NCBI GenBank assembly: GCA_025267735.1
Contig: CM046311.1
Location: 24,016,020 to 24,080,019, forward strand
Direction of reading: 5' to 3'
DNA: 64,000 bases
Source of the DNA: Mactra quadrangularis
Taxonomy: Eukaryota > Mollusca > Bivalvia > Venerida > Mactridae
Numbering within the stretch: position 1 is the first letter of the stretch; each line of letters begins with the position of its first letter. Shown here in pieces: positions 44,601 to 56,109 of the stretch. The notes under the pieces are model-generated. The model was not told the DNA's origin. It saw nothing but the letters and a program-made list of their open reading frames with translations, and did no database searches. The position numbers and the translations under genes are program-made.

Positions 44601-45380
44601 AAATGAAGAGTTCACTAGAGAGACTAATTAGTAAACGTGAACTAAGATATTTAACATTAGTTGAAAAACCATGGTCACGTATGTTTCATTCTTAAATGTC
44701 TACCAAAACATTTTGGTAAAATGTGAAATTTAATGAAATGTCGTTGAATACTTAATGGCAATTGTTTTTATTTCATATATATTCATATTTGTTCTTATGT
44801 TTTAAAATATTTTACAAATATAATATCTTTTCCAATTAGAAAAAAAAATGGATTTTTTATGGTCATGTATGTTTCAACACTCTTGGCGACAAAGTTTAAG
44901 AGCTGTGTGTAAGTTAATATTTCTGAGGAGCAAGATAAAAGTCTTATTCTTACATACAGCAACATTGTATATCTTAAAAAGCAAGTGTATTATGACTACT
45001 TTATGTGGCTATGTTTCATAGTCTGCGCGCAAAGGCACAGTAACGTATGTTACATTTTGAGGTACTTATGAGATCAGTATCAACAGCAATTTCCTTTATA
45101 AAGCACAAAAGCCACATTTTCTTTTTAATTGACAAACAATATAATGAGAACTTGGTGTTGCAATCATGATTTAATGGTTTTTGCAAAAATTAATCGATAA
45201 AAATGGAACAAAAATTGCTATTTACCTATACAATTAAAAGTTGATTTACTCAGCAATGCCCCACTGGAAACTTGCAAACTTTGTACTGTTGTACTCAGGA
45301 CAGATAGGGGAATAAAAAAATATTGGTTTTGAAAATTCACCCTGGGGGGGGAGCAAAAGTGTATCTGGCTCACGGCCTAA
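41687..45380. mobile_element. 3.7-kb non-autonomous element inserted in the TCTGGTTCCC element
   Basis: Inverted ends TTAGACCTTGAGCCAG (left) and the complement of TTAGGCCGTGAGCCAG (right) are each followed by a GCTCCCCCCCAGGG-type block. The left subterminal region holds four copies of a 171-180 bp repeat with core TTCTGTTGGGGCTTTACAGA (41788, 41959, 42139, 42319). The interior contains repeated ACGTATGTTACAT or ACGTATGTTTCA words (about 44515, 44530, 44678, 45045). No transposase was recognised. Open frames inside are short. Confidence 0.8.
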
Positions 45381-45694
45381 GTTGTTCGGTTACAATAATG
45401 CTAAATAAAGTATCCGAAATTCTAACGAGGCTAATCCACGTCCGAATTGTGTTCACTTCAAGACGAGGTTTTTGTTAAACATTCGCTATAAATATACATG
45501 TTATAAAAAAATCGAAATCGAATGACCTATATAGTACCGAACTGCTACTAAAGTTGCCATCGTCAGCAAATGACCATGCAACAATAAGAAAACGTAAACA
45601 AACATTTTGTTACCTGAATAATAACTTAGGGGCAGCCATGAATATGGTTTGCCTGACCTGATAACGATAGTAGTAAGGGGCAGATAATCTAGAC
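45381..45694 (+). mobile_element. Right half of the split 488-bp element
   Basis: Continues from GTTGTTCGGTTACA to GATAATCTAGAC, matching 50724-51037. Together with 41525-41686 it makes one complete copy. Confidence 0.9.
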
Positions 45695-46290
45695 TATTAA
45701 CGGGTATACAATTTCATGTATGTAACTGTTATATTTCTTAGTTAATCTTTAAACACTTTAAAACACTAGGAAGTATTTTCAGAATTATGCCAGTCGTTAT
45801 CAGCTCTCTTTAATTATATTGAAACAAATCTGCTGATCTTTTTCAGACTGAATGTCTTTGTAAGCATATTTACTATGTAAAATAATTAAAATATTTATGT
45901 TGGTAAAAAGACAGTGGGGAATAAATATTATTTCCTTCAACAGACTTAAGTTGATCCTTTGTTTGTAAAAGCCGTGACGAATCCAAGGGCTCATTTGTAT
46001 TATACATTGAGATTGGATTAATTTCTTGATCCTTCTAGTGTTTTAATCCTGTAAAACTTTAACACTTGGACATACCATTCAAAGTGTGCTGTTGCCAAAT
46101 ATAGAGATATGTGTTTCAGAAGTTTAGGCATAGTGGGCGAGTGACCAAGAAAATGACTTAAAAGAGGTCGTCTAGAGCATTACTACAGTCAGTCTGATTA
46201 AAACCCGGTCTGAAATTATCTGCTTGCGATTTCTTTCATTTTGGATCTTGCTTCTTCACAATACGGGCCTAGTTCACCTGAGGTGCGTTC
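45695..46290. other. Spacer, no gene
   Basis: AT-rich; nothing recognised. Confidence 0.4.
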
Positions 46291-46403
46291 AACAATGCGA
46301 GCGCTGGGGGCGACATCGAGCGTTCTCTTTCTGAACGCGGGCGCCCGCGCGAGTGCTCGCGAGTGCTCGCGAGGTGTTTCGCTTAGATATTAAAGATGGC
46401 GGC
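46291..46403 (+). promoter_or_regulatory. CpG-rich patch ending in a YY1 consensus
   Basis: 46297-46380 is exceptionally rich in CG for this window, with repeated GAGTGCTCGC and a GCGGGCGCCCGC palindrome. It is followed by AAGATGGCGGC at 46393-46403, the full YY1 motif often found at transcription starts. An ATG within it opens only three codons. It could be a promoter whose exons lie further along, or the GC-rich end of a repeat (compare GGTGCGTTCAA here and at 16551). Confidence 0.35.
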
Positions 46404-47039
46404 TTGAAAATTAAAATTTTTACCTCAAAGAATTATCCCTGAAAGATAATGTATATAGATAGACTATTGATGTTTAAGACAGAGCCGAGAACTTCCGCAC
46501 ACTCTGATCTCCCCTGTGCATAGACAGAGAACTATGGAACTATTTCATGGAAGAATCCATGTTTTGACTCTATTTCATTTAATTCTCATGTCCGTATGTA
46601 GTACTCTGGGAGTACACTGAATTTACTCTCGAGTAAGCAGATTAATTAAAATCAGATCCGCCGTAGAAGATTGGATTTTCAAACTCTGAAAATCGTTCAA
46701 AATTTAATCCTATCGATTTAAGAACGCTGCATTAAACAGGGTTTGAATAGTACGCACTGTTCAAATATTTTTTATATAAAATAAAATGAAAATAATCGAA
46801 CTTATTTATACCGTTGACATAATTCAATACACTGATATTTTCTCTGTTAGATTTTCAATAAAAACAATGATAGTCTTGTTTAGAACCATACAGTTTCACC
46901 TTGTAAGACTTATTTCGCCTGATCACTGGACTATTTTCTGTATATATTCAATCTCTATGGAAGTTTTTAACTTGGCTACAATAGCACAGTCTTCCATGAA
47001 AATTTGACAATAAAGCCAATGTTTCTCCATTGATTAGAT
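46404..47039. other. Region without a supported gene
   Basis: AT-rich. A 73-codon frame at 46786-47007 has no recognisable feature. Confidence 0.35.
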
Positions 47040-47175
47040 AATATGGAGAAGTGTCCGGTCTTGGCCTAGGTAAGTACTGTTTTATAGACAAGGGTCCATG
47101 AAAGCTAGGTTAGTGCACTGAACGCTGTAAAATGACTTAAATTGTGTTGACATGGCGTTAAACCCAGTTAAAAAA
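47040..47175 (+). mobile_element. 3' fragment of a SINE
   Basis: Ends 'gtgttgacatggcgttaaac' followed by an A-rich tail with CAACAACA, the 3' form of the SINEs in this window. No tRNA-like head is attached. Confidence 0.4.
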
Positions 47176-48773
47176 CAACAACACAGTCCTCGCATGTACT
47201 CATTCAACCCTTGATGGATTGAATAAATAGCACGGACATTAGTCGTTTATTGACATTACCAATGGTTCTGAGGAATTCGATAAAGCGGCCTCTCGATCAG
47301 AGAATTAGATACATATCTGTGTCTCTGCTCTCGATCCATAAGCGTGTATAAATTCTAAGTCACTGCTCCTATATAAACTTGTGAGAGTAATCAAAGCACT
47401 GAAAGTGCTGTAGGAACGATTCTTGAAAGCGTGTATGTACCATGTCTAAGATATAATTTCTAAATTAACACAAGTAATAAGTTGTTATATCAAGAACATA
47501 ATATTATCAAAAAATTGTGCAAATTCAAAGGTATTGCAAGTAAACTATACAACAAAAGTATATACACTTAAAATTCAGTAATTGTCTTTTCTTAAGATGT
47601 GCTGTGACTAGTTTGCTCTTCTGTAGAACTTTGAGGTAGATTCTCTGCAAACTTTTATCTTGATGCTGCTGAGTAATGTTGAACTTCTAGCAAATACTTA
47701 CATGGATGATATATGTTTTTGGGGAATTAAAGCCAAAGATTTGCTGAAAGTCTAGCACGAAATTATTTGTATCAATTTATATATATCAAAATGAAAGCGA
47801 CTAACAGATTAAGACATGAATGAGGGAGCGTGACATTTGCATTATTCAAATGATATTATTTTCGCATTCATTCCATTCGTCATATTTAAGTCGATTTGAG
47901 ATCTTTAATCCGTTTACACATATTACCCATATTTATCACTTGAAAGTGTATGGTGTCCACATTTAAGGTGCATTGTAATTATTAAGTTTATGTATGCCAT
48001 TGACAGTGTTTTTCCTATTTATAAAACAGTGAAAATAGTAATGTATACACCGTGTTTTGATCACAAAAACTGATTACAAGGGGAGCCTACTATGTGCGGC
48101 TTAGTAAGAGAGGAAATAAGGATATTTCGATGGTTGACATCAACTTGTATGAAAAAGTCCCATTCTCTGATAATCAGTGGTATCGGCTGAAATGCTGCAT
48201 ATATTTAGGTAGTCTATTTTGATTCATGAAATAGCGCATATTTTTTGTAAGCCATTAGTCTTTCATTTGAGGCATTCGTTTAAAGGTGCGAACAAAACTG
48301 TCTGTGGCTTAAGGTAAAAATGTTATCTGCTAAGTGGACCATTTTAAAGATTTATAAACTAGTACAACACGTAGTTATTAACAGTATCCCCAGCACATGT
48401 CATTTTGACGCCGGAAAGGCAATTTTAGCTGACACAGATTCTCCGGTGGAGTTTGAGCCTTAAAATATGAAAAAAAAATATTTTGGTGATTTTTTTGTCC
48501 TTTTTGGTCACTTTCACACCAAGATTTAGTGATTGATACCATCAATTTATGTGAAAAATTAACAATTTTTTATGAAACAAAATTTTCCAAAAATTGTTTT
48601 AAAAAGTAGCACTTTCTTTAGAATCAGTGGTATCGCCAATGGTGTATATATTTTAGGTAGTACATTTTGTTTCATAAAATTGCGCATATTACTGGAAAGT
48701 AATGAGTCCTTCATATTACGCATAGATTTGGAGGCGTGAAACAACATTTTGTCCCTTTGATGTTACAATGGAA
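47176..48773. other. Non-coding region with a diverged 390-bp direct repeat
   Basis: Blocks at 48125-48260 and 48535-48700 share 'aatcagtggtatcg' and 'ttaggtagt', then 'tca(t/)aaa-tagcgcatatt'-like text. 47935-48100 resembles 49740-49885 ('gtgtccacatt', 'gtgtatg', 'acaaaaactg'). These look like pieces of an old repeat split by later insertions. No exon supported. Confidence 0.45.
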
Positions 48774-49402
48774 GGGACCGGAACAATTCTTTAATCTTGT
48801 TATAAGCCGAATGGTTTCGGCACACTTCAATCATAATTATATCTTCAAGAAGTAAATTTTGACGGTTCGATATAACTAATACAAGTATGATTAATTGCAT
48901 TTACAATTACAATGTATCAATAATCACGTTCTAATAAATTCAACATAACAGTTTGTCTACCAACTTCGCGCTTTTAAATCATAACAATAAATACGTTCAA
49001 TTCTATTTTGTTTATCTCACATCACACATTTTTTTCAGTCAATTTGAAGTTTAATTTCATAATAATGTTCAATAATCGGTTAAACATGTGCTGAGTCTTA
49101 CAGTACATGAGTACTACATTTTTGTATACAATACATAGAATACAATTGACACAATACTTATGCAATCTCTAAATATCATTACTGTACTTTATCCAAAAAT
49201 ATCTTCAATTCTTGGTAGAAATATATTCAATTTTGCTTTTTATTGTTAATACATATTTTTTTGATAAATAACCAAATAGATTATATATCAAACTATCATA
49301 ATATATTTTACGGGTCGAGTTGATAATGGGTTGAGTTGTCCACGAGTTGAGTTGTCCCAAATTTCGGGTTGAGTTGTCCACGGGTTGAGTTGTACCGGAC
49401 CC
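48774..49402. mobile_element. hAT-like element with GGGACCGG ends, copy 2, exact 8-bp target duplication
   Basis: GGGACCGGAACAA at the left, and five GGTTGAGTTGTC-like repeats running to TTGTACCGGACCC at the right. CAATGGAA occurs at 48766-48773 and 49403-49410. 629 bp, AT-rich interior related to 18598-19499, no transposase. The left subterminal repeats are absent, unlike copy 1. Confidence 0.92.
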
Positions 49403-49436
49403 CAATGGAAGCGGTTAATTGTCGAAGAAGAAAACT

Positions 49437-49745
49437 TAAACTTAAACTTGTTTTATTTTCTTAAACGCCTATTTCTACGTTAAAAAACATATTCAATGGC
49501 GTTTTACAATTACAACATATTTTAAACATAGTTACAATGTATACATGATTAACTATTGAAAATATCTTTGAAATAAATGGGTTTTTAGTCTTTTTTTGAA
49601 AACATCAATAGAATTACATTGTCTCAACCCGAGAGGTAGATCGTTCCAAAGCTGTGGACCTGCTGTCTGAAACCCTCTGTCATTAAATGTTTTTCTACTG
49701 TTATGAGGAATTTCATAGAAGAAAGTGTGACATGCCGTTTATTAA
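49437..49745 (-). pseudogene. LINE 3' end with reverse-transcriptase C-terminus
   Basis: On the - strand, about 60 codons from near 49745 to a stop at 49553-49555 include GFQTAGPQLWNDLPLGLRQ and SIDVFKKRLKTHLF. That is the 'GP-LWN-LP-LR...FKK-LKTHLF' ending I know from CR1/L2/Jockey-type non-LTR retrotransposons. About 115 bp of 3' UTR and a (TTTAAG)-type tail end at about 49437. It is a 5'-truncated, dead copy. Confidence 0.85.
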
Positions 49746-50549
49746 TCACTTATGAAAGTCTGTTGTCCACATTTTGGGTGCTTTTTAATGATAAAGTGTA
49801 TGTACAGTGCAAAAAGGAATGGATTTATAACCTTATAGTCACAATAACTGGTTAAATAAATGGAGATGAACCGCCCCTATTGTGCGAGCGAATCGTCTAC
49901 AAGCGAATATAACTGGGTGCGAATCGTTCGCTACCTTTCCGAAACTAGGTCATTCTTCTGCATTGAGATAAACACGTTTTCACGATTAGTATTATGCTTC
50001 ATTCGCAGTCAATACATATGCTATGTTGTGCAAATTCATTTTTCATGCTGTCAAGAGAGATATATTTAGTCAAAACATGATTTTTTTCGAGGTTTAATAG
50101 TCTCGATAACCATGCATTTTACAAACGGAAGTCTTCGTTTTGTAAAGTTTAGTACCCTGCTTTTTCGTTTAAGATAGCTTACAAGCCGAATGAGCCGGGA
50201 ACCAACGGTATAGAATAAATAATCAGGTCGGGTTAAAGTTCGTATGAAATATTAATGTATTTGTATACACAACGGGAATTAATGAGTATAATTACGATTG
50301 ACCAGTTTGCGTCGTTTCGAAGTTGTTCGGTAATTTCCGTTTGTAGGGGAGACAACCTAGCTCCGTATAGTTACATGATAATGAGAAAGTATGCATAAAT
50401 TATCCTTCGTTGCCTTTGTTGAAAGGCGTGGAAATATGAATATTTATGAGTCAGAATGGTTTTAAGATTTGTCATGTCTCTGGAACGATAAATCGTTCCA
50501 AAAATGGTAAATAAGTAATAATGAACGCGACAGTGTAACTCTGTGTGTT
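49746..50549. other. Spacer, no gene
   Basis: Includes a fragment related to 47935-48100. A 69-codon frame at 49860-50069 shows nothing recognisable. The hairpin-like 'ggaacgataaatcgttcc' lies at about 50481. Confidence 0.4.
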
Positions 50550-51037
50550 GTCTGGTTCCCAGTCGTACAGAAAAAAGTACGTCAGGCAAAGCATAATAAT
50601 GGCCGCGCCCGATGTAATAAATTAGGTATTGGATAATTATGTTTTCAAGTGAACATTTCTCACTACACAGGCTTTGATCGAAGGATTATTGTACAAGAAA
50701 TACAAAGGATACCTTTATTGGTTGTTCGGTTACATTTATGCTTAAAAAAGTATCCGAAATTCTTACGAGACTTATCCACGTCTGAAATGTTTTCACTTCG
50801 AGGCGTGTTTTTTTTGTGTTCATCGTTCGCTAAATATACGTGCAATCAGAAAAATCGAAATCGAATGACCTATATAGAACCGAACTCTTACTAAAGTTAC
50901 TATCGTCAGCAAATGATCATACAAGATTTAGAAAACGTAAACCAAAATTGTGTTACCTGAATAATTACTGAGGGGCAGCCATTATCGCGGTTTGTCTGAC
51001 CCGATAACGATAGTGGAAAGGGGCAGGTAATCCAGAC
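50550..51037 (+). mobile_element. Intact 488-bp element (TCTGGTTCCC family)
   Basis: GTCTGGTTCCCAGTCGTAC to GGTAATCCAGAC, with short inverted GTCTGG ends. It provides the uninterrupted reference for 41525-41686 and 45381-45694. Overlapping small frames on both strands have no domain. Confidence 0.85.
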
Positions 51038-51710
51038 TACTATAAGTACTATGATCCAGACCGTGTTATGTTTCTTATGTGTTCTGATATTTGCCTTTAT
51101 AACTATTATTATAACCTCATTGAAAGTTTATAATCTAATATCATTTAACAAAAACATTATTTTAATAATTAACATGGAACTCGAATTTACTGAGGTCAAT
51201 CAAAAACTACCTTTAAACATTATACTCAAATCTATTAGGCTAATATATAAAAGCATGTTTCAATATTTACACAGACTATACAATGTATCAAATATATATC
51301 CATTATTGGTACATTTGTTTAACTTGACGTGTCAGTCTTACAAAAAAGAGTCTTTCGGTCAAAACTGGGGTTAATGAATATTTTTGGATACTTTCTTTAT
51401 TAATTTTTTTTTATAATTTAAAAACAAACTCATATTATTAAATGATATATATAGCGATGAATTGTACTGAACGATTAAATATAGTATAAAAACGAAGTAT
51501 ATATTGGAATTATTTACTTCGAATCTGTGTCACTATATCCTGGACTTGTTGTTTCCCATGAAGAATGAGTCCAAGATTAAAAGTTCTAAAATATGCCAAA
51601 ATTTACAAAATTGATCTATACATTGTACCTGAACTTGTTTTAAAAAACTGATTGTCGACTTGGTGTGAAAACTACGTAAACTCGCTGCTAATGTAAATAA
51701 AGCTTAATGT
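51038..51710. other. AT-rich region, weak open frame only
   Basis: A 107-codon + strand frame (51051-51374) begins with a hydrophobic stretch but is built from AT-rich codons and has no recognisable domain. I do not call a gene. Confidence 0.35.
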
Positions 51711-52017
51711 ATAGTGCGTACAAAAAAACAAAACACAGTTTATAATAACAATACAGTGAACTAAACCCCGACGAGGGATGCCCAGGATGACTTCAAAATA
51801 AACAATTGTGATATGTATTACAAGTGTCTTAGTTGTTGGTGTAATGGAAAGCGTTCTACCATAACAAGCATGATTTACAGTGGAGGTGGTTCATCAACCA
51901 TGCTAATTTTGTTAAAATGAATTACACAAATTTTATTTTCAATACTGCCTACCCCTGAAATGGATTGTCTCATTTTTAATGTTTACCAAAACACATTTTG
52001 TTTTTTGTACGCACTAT
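51711..52017. mobile_element. MITE E4, copy 2
   Basis: ATAGTGCGTACAAAA to TTTTGTACGCACTAT, clear inverted ends. Closely matches 24007-24315. Contains GGTGTAATGG and GGTTCATCAACC, a weak pair of pol III A/B-box-like sequences. Confidence 0.9.
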
Positions 52018-52050
52018 AGTTTTTCATACAGTTTGATCTATGTTTGTTTG

Positions 52051-52348
52051 TTTGGTTTAACGCCGTAGCAACACATTGTATAGGTCATATAACGGCGGTC
52101 AGTCAACCTACTCACTCCTCCTGGAAAGGCTAAATCTCTGGATTAAGCTGTTTACCAACTACTAAGCGCATACTTTCGTCAGTGACTGACAACTGCCCTA
52201 CATAATTAAGAATCATTGGTAGGAGGGAGAATGGTTGCAGAAATAATTTCACGACCAAGCTCCACGAAAGTATGCCCCGCCTGGGAATCGAACTCACGAC
52301 CCCTCGATCAGTAGACTTGCGTGCGACAAACTGAGCTAGCCGGGCGGC
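52051..52348 (-). mobile_element. SINE copy (10360 family), full length
   Basis: Head on the - strand GCCGCCCGGCTAGCTCAG at 52348, B-box AGTTCGATTCCC. The body is complete, and the tail GGCGTTAAACC is at 52051. Flanks TTTGATCTATG (left) and TTTGGTCTATG (right) look like the target duplication. Confidence 0.95.
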
Positions 52349-52514
52349 TTTTGGTCTATGAATCTACATGCATTACATACATAAACATAAAGTGTATACA
52401 GCGCCATCCATAATTACCTTTACACTTTTGTAAATAGTGAATGTTGTCAAAAACATGTTACCTTTACTGGAAACATTAAAACAAGTAAAACTGTGTCATT
52501 ACTCTCCATTCAGC
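52349..52514. other. Short spacer
   Basis: Nothing recognised. Confidence 0.4.
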
Positions 52515-52729
52515 AGCGTGTTCAGTAACTACTGTTAGCTAACGTTACGGTTACGAGAAAACTCAACCCGAAGACAACTCATCCCGTGGAAAGCTCAACT
52601 CAAAGTTGTGACAACTCAACCCGACAGTTGGGGGTTGAGTTGCCTCGGGTTGAGTTGTCTTTGAGTTAAGTTGTTCCGACTCTAACGTTACGAAACGTAA
52701 CGGAACTTTTGGCGTTATTGAACAGGCTA
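52515..52729. mobile_element. Composite foldback element, second copy
   Basis: Outer arms GCGTGTTCAGTAAC and GTTATTGAACAGGC, then GTTAGCTAACGTTACGG and its partner. The inner arms are four facing copies of CAACTCAACCCG / GGGTTGAGTTG. Same architecture as 9224-9364. Confidence 0.75.
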
Positions 52730-53055
52730 CTGATGTTACAATCTATCTTACAAAATTACATCGATAATTTGGATGGCACACTATAAAGAAAAGTAGGAAA
52801 ATGTACATAAAACATAAAACACATAATAATTTTACAAAATTGATTTATTATTGCCGTATATACGATGACAGTAAGTAATAACGTGATATCATATAGAATT
52901 CATCAACTAATTGAAAAGAATAAACAATCTATATCCAGGATAAATTATCTCGTCATTAAAAATATTTTAAGAATTCAAGTCTAAATTACAATACAAATGT
53001 CTTACAGAGTCAAGTTATCGATTAAATAATATCAGTGATAAAACAGTGTAGATCA
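52730..53055. other. AT-rich flank of the satellite
   Basis: No gene or repeat recognised. Confidence 0.4.
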
Positions 53056-54590
53056 ACCAATATCATAAAGTAAATATCGAGAATCAACAAATACTATAAA
53101 GTAAATGTTATAATATTGAGAATCAACAAATATCATTAAGTAAATGATATAATATTGAGAATCAACAAATACTATAAAGTAAATGTTATAATATTGAGAA
53201 TCAACAAATATCATAAAGTAAATGTTATAATATTGAGAATCAACAAATATCATAAAGTAAATGTTATAATATTGAGAATCAACAAATATTATAAAGTAAA
53301 TGTTATAATATTGAGAATCAACAAATATTATAAAGTAAATATTGAGAATCAACAAATATTATAAAGTAGATATTGAGAATAAACAAATATTATAAAGTAA
53401 ATATTGAGAATCAACCAAAATCATCAATTAAATATTGAGAATCAACCAAAATCATAAAGTAAATATTGAGAATCAACCAAAATCATCAATTAAATATTGA
53501 GAATCAACCAAAATCATAAAGTAAATATCGAGAATCAACCAAAATCATAAAGTAAACATTGAGAATCAACAAATATTATAAAGTAAATATTGAGAATCAA
53601 CAAATATTATAAAGTAAATATTGAGAATCAACAAATATTATAAAGTAAATATTGAGAATCAACAAATATTATAAAGTAAATATTGAGAATAAACAAATAT
53701 CATTAAGTAAATGCTATAATATTGAGAATCAACAAATATTATAAAGTAAATATTGAGAATCAACAAATATTATAAAGTAAATATTGAGAATCAACAAATA
53801 TCATTAAGTAAATGCTATAATATTGAGAATCAACAAATATCATAAAGTAAATATTGAGAATCAACCAAAATCATCAATTAAATATTGAGAATCAACAAAT
53901 ATTATAAAGTAAATATTGAGAATCAACAAATATTATAAAGTAAATATTGAGAATCAACAAATATTATAAAGTAAATATTGAGAATCAACAAATATTATAA
54001 AGTAAATATTGAGAATCAACCAAAATCATCAATTAAATATTGAGAATCAACAATTATCATAAAGTAAATATTGAGAATCAACAAATATCATTAAGTAAAT
54101 GTTATAATATTGAGAATCAACAAATATCAAAAAGTAAATATCGAGAATCAACCAAAATCATCAATTAAATATTGAGAATCAACAATTATCATAAAGTAAA
54201 TATTGAGAATCAACAAATATCATTAAGTAAATATTGAGAATCAACAAATATTATAAAGTAAATATTGAGAATCAACAAATATTATAAAGTAAATATTGAG
54301 AATCAACAAATATTATAAAGTAAATGTTATATTGAGAATCAACAAAAATTATAAAGTAAATATTATCATATTGAGAATCAACAAATATCATTAAGTAACT
54401 TTTGAGAATCAACCAAAATCATCAATTAAATATTGAGAATCAACAAATATTATAAAGTAAATATTGAGAATCAACAAATATTATAAAGTAAATATTGAGA
54501 ATCAACAAATATTAAAAAGTAAATATTATCATATTGAGAATTAACAAATATCATTAAGTAAATTTTGAGAATTAACCAATATCAAGAGAA
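53056..54590. repeat. 31-bp AT-rich minisatellite array
   Basis: Unit ATTGAGAATCAACAAATATT followed by ATAAAGTAAAT (31 bases), with a longer form that adds GTTATAAT. Variant units with CCAAAATCATCAATTA are interspersed in blocks, showing local spread of variants. Roughly 48 units. Frames on both strands through it are artefacts. Confidence 0.95.
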
Positions 54591-55309
54591 GCAAGTTGAC
54601 TTCCTGGGAAATGTCAAGGTATTGCTTACATATTTAGAATATAAAATGGCCTTAATCTGTTTATGAGACTATACCCTTGAAAGAATACCGTATATATAAG
54701 ATCAATTTACGCCAGTAACATTCAATAACCATTAGGTCGTAAGAACATTTGTATGGATTCAAAATAGAAAAGTCCAACGATGTAAAGCGGTTAACTGATA
54801 CACTATTAGAACTGGTACGATAGTTTAATTAAAATAAGTATTATATCAGAACAAAACATTAATGTTAGCAACCTTATTTAGCATATTACAATAATGTCAC
54901 CAATAATGAATAAATTATCAATGTAAATTATGAAGTATGTGCCGTTATAACACTTATCTAAATATTACCAGTTAGTAAATTTAACATGAAAAACTAATGG
55001 CAATGTTTAAGTGACCCATGTCACTAAGCAAAAAGGCAACTGTACATCGCCAAGCTTAAATGTTTTATATACGTAAACGAGTACATGTATATAGTGAACG
55101 TTAATTTACCCCCAGTTTTGTTTTACATAATAGATTTTATCTCATATGAAGGCTTGCTCAATCTGCTTCTTTCCTATCATTTTTCATAAGACTATATTTC
55201 ATCTTCAAGGACACAATGAGTCGAAATTTAGATGAGATTTGAACCAACACAGAAATAAAGGACCTAAAATAAAGTCAGTTATTTCGCCTTGTAGATCTAT
55301 ACTCTTCAA
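54591..55309. other. Spacer, no gene
   Basis: AT-rich, nothing recognised. Confidence 0.4.
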
Positions 55310-55578
55310 ATAGGAAGGTCCAATTAGTTGGATCACTCGGATTTTACCCTTACTGGTCAATGCCAATTTGCCAAAATTAATCTTAAATAACTTTTTTGTA
55401 AATCATTTAATTTGTTTGAAAGTCAAGCTTAGGTATTTTTAGGGTAAAGAACTATCTAAATTTCACCACTTATGTTAATATTTTCATCAACAGGAAAGGC
55501 ATTAGATGAAATATTATGTTATCCTAACATAGGACTTCAATAACATCCGAGGATTCCAACTGTTAGGACCTACTTACC
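55310..55578 (-). mobile_element. MITE with TAGGTCC / GGATTTTAC ends, copy 2
   Basis: Reverse-orientation copy of 29921-30191: 'cactcggattttaccctta' at the left, 'tccgaggattccaactgtta' then GGACCTACTTACC at the right. The interior shares 'gtaaagaactatctaaattt'. Confidence 0.8.
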
Positions 55579-55796
55579 GATTGGATTGCTTCAGATTTTA
55601 TCAGAGAAAGATAACTGACAAAAGTCTCTACTTGTAATCCAATGAGTTCAGGGCCAACACTAGAGATCTGTATTTTGCTTGACTAACTTTCCACTGAAGA
55701 GTAACCTACTTGTGATGCATCGATCATTCTATCTCATATGGAATTCAAGTCATCTATCTGTATATGACAAGTAGATTCAGAACAAGGCTCAGGCTG

Positions 55797-56005
55797 TCAA
55801 ATAGTCAAACCTCTGTTTATACAGTCCAACTTGCGCTAACGGCCACCTCCGAATATCGGGCACCTGCGGACAGCGGCCATTCCAATTTCCCGCCGACCAT
55901 AAAAGCGCTTAAAAAGTCGTGAATAACGGCCACCTGTCGACTGCGACCATTGGTCAGTCAAAAAAACATCACCGCGGCCAGTAAGGATCTGTGAACAACG
56001 GCCAG
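55797..56005. mobile_element. End of a pogo/Tigger-like element with AACGGCCAC repeats
   Basis: 'tagtcaaacctctgtttata' is followed by six or seven copies of an ACGGCCACCTG-like word (CTAACGGCCACC, GGACAGCGGCC, ATAACGGCCACC, CAACGGCCAG). I associate this layout with ends of pogo-type elements in marine invertebrates. It lies just past the stop of the 56110 gene. No transposase nearby. Confidence 0.5.
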
Positions 56006-56109
56006 AGGATTGTTTGATGACAGTCTTTCGTAGAAAGGCGATTTCGAAAGCAGGCCGCCATTTTTGTTAAAGATAAGATAAAATGTAGTTTAACCTTTAA
56101 AATAAATGT

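Noticed and set aside
51051..51374. 107-codon frame with an N-terminal hydrophobic stretch
   Set aside because: Ile/Leu/Lys/Asn-rich composition is expected from the local AT content. No splice context or domain.
53053..53364. Repetitive open frames on both strands (YFIIFVDSQYYNI and ILRINKYYKVNV types)
   Set aside because: Translations of the 31-bp AT-rich array.
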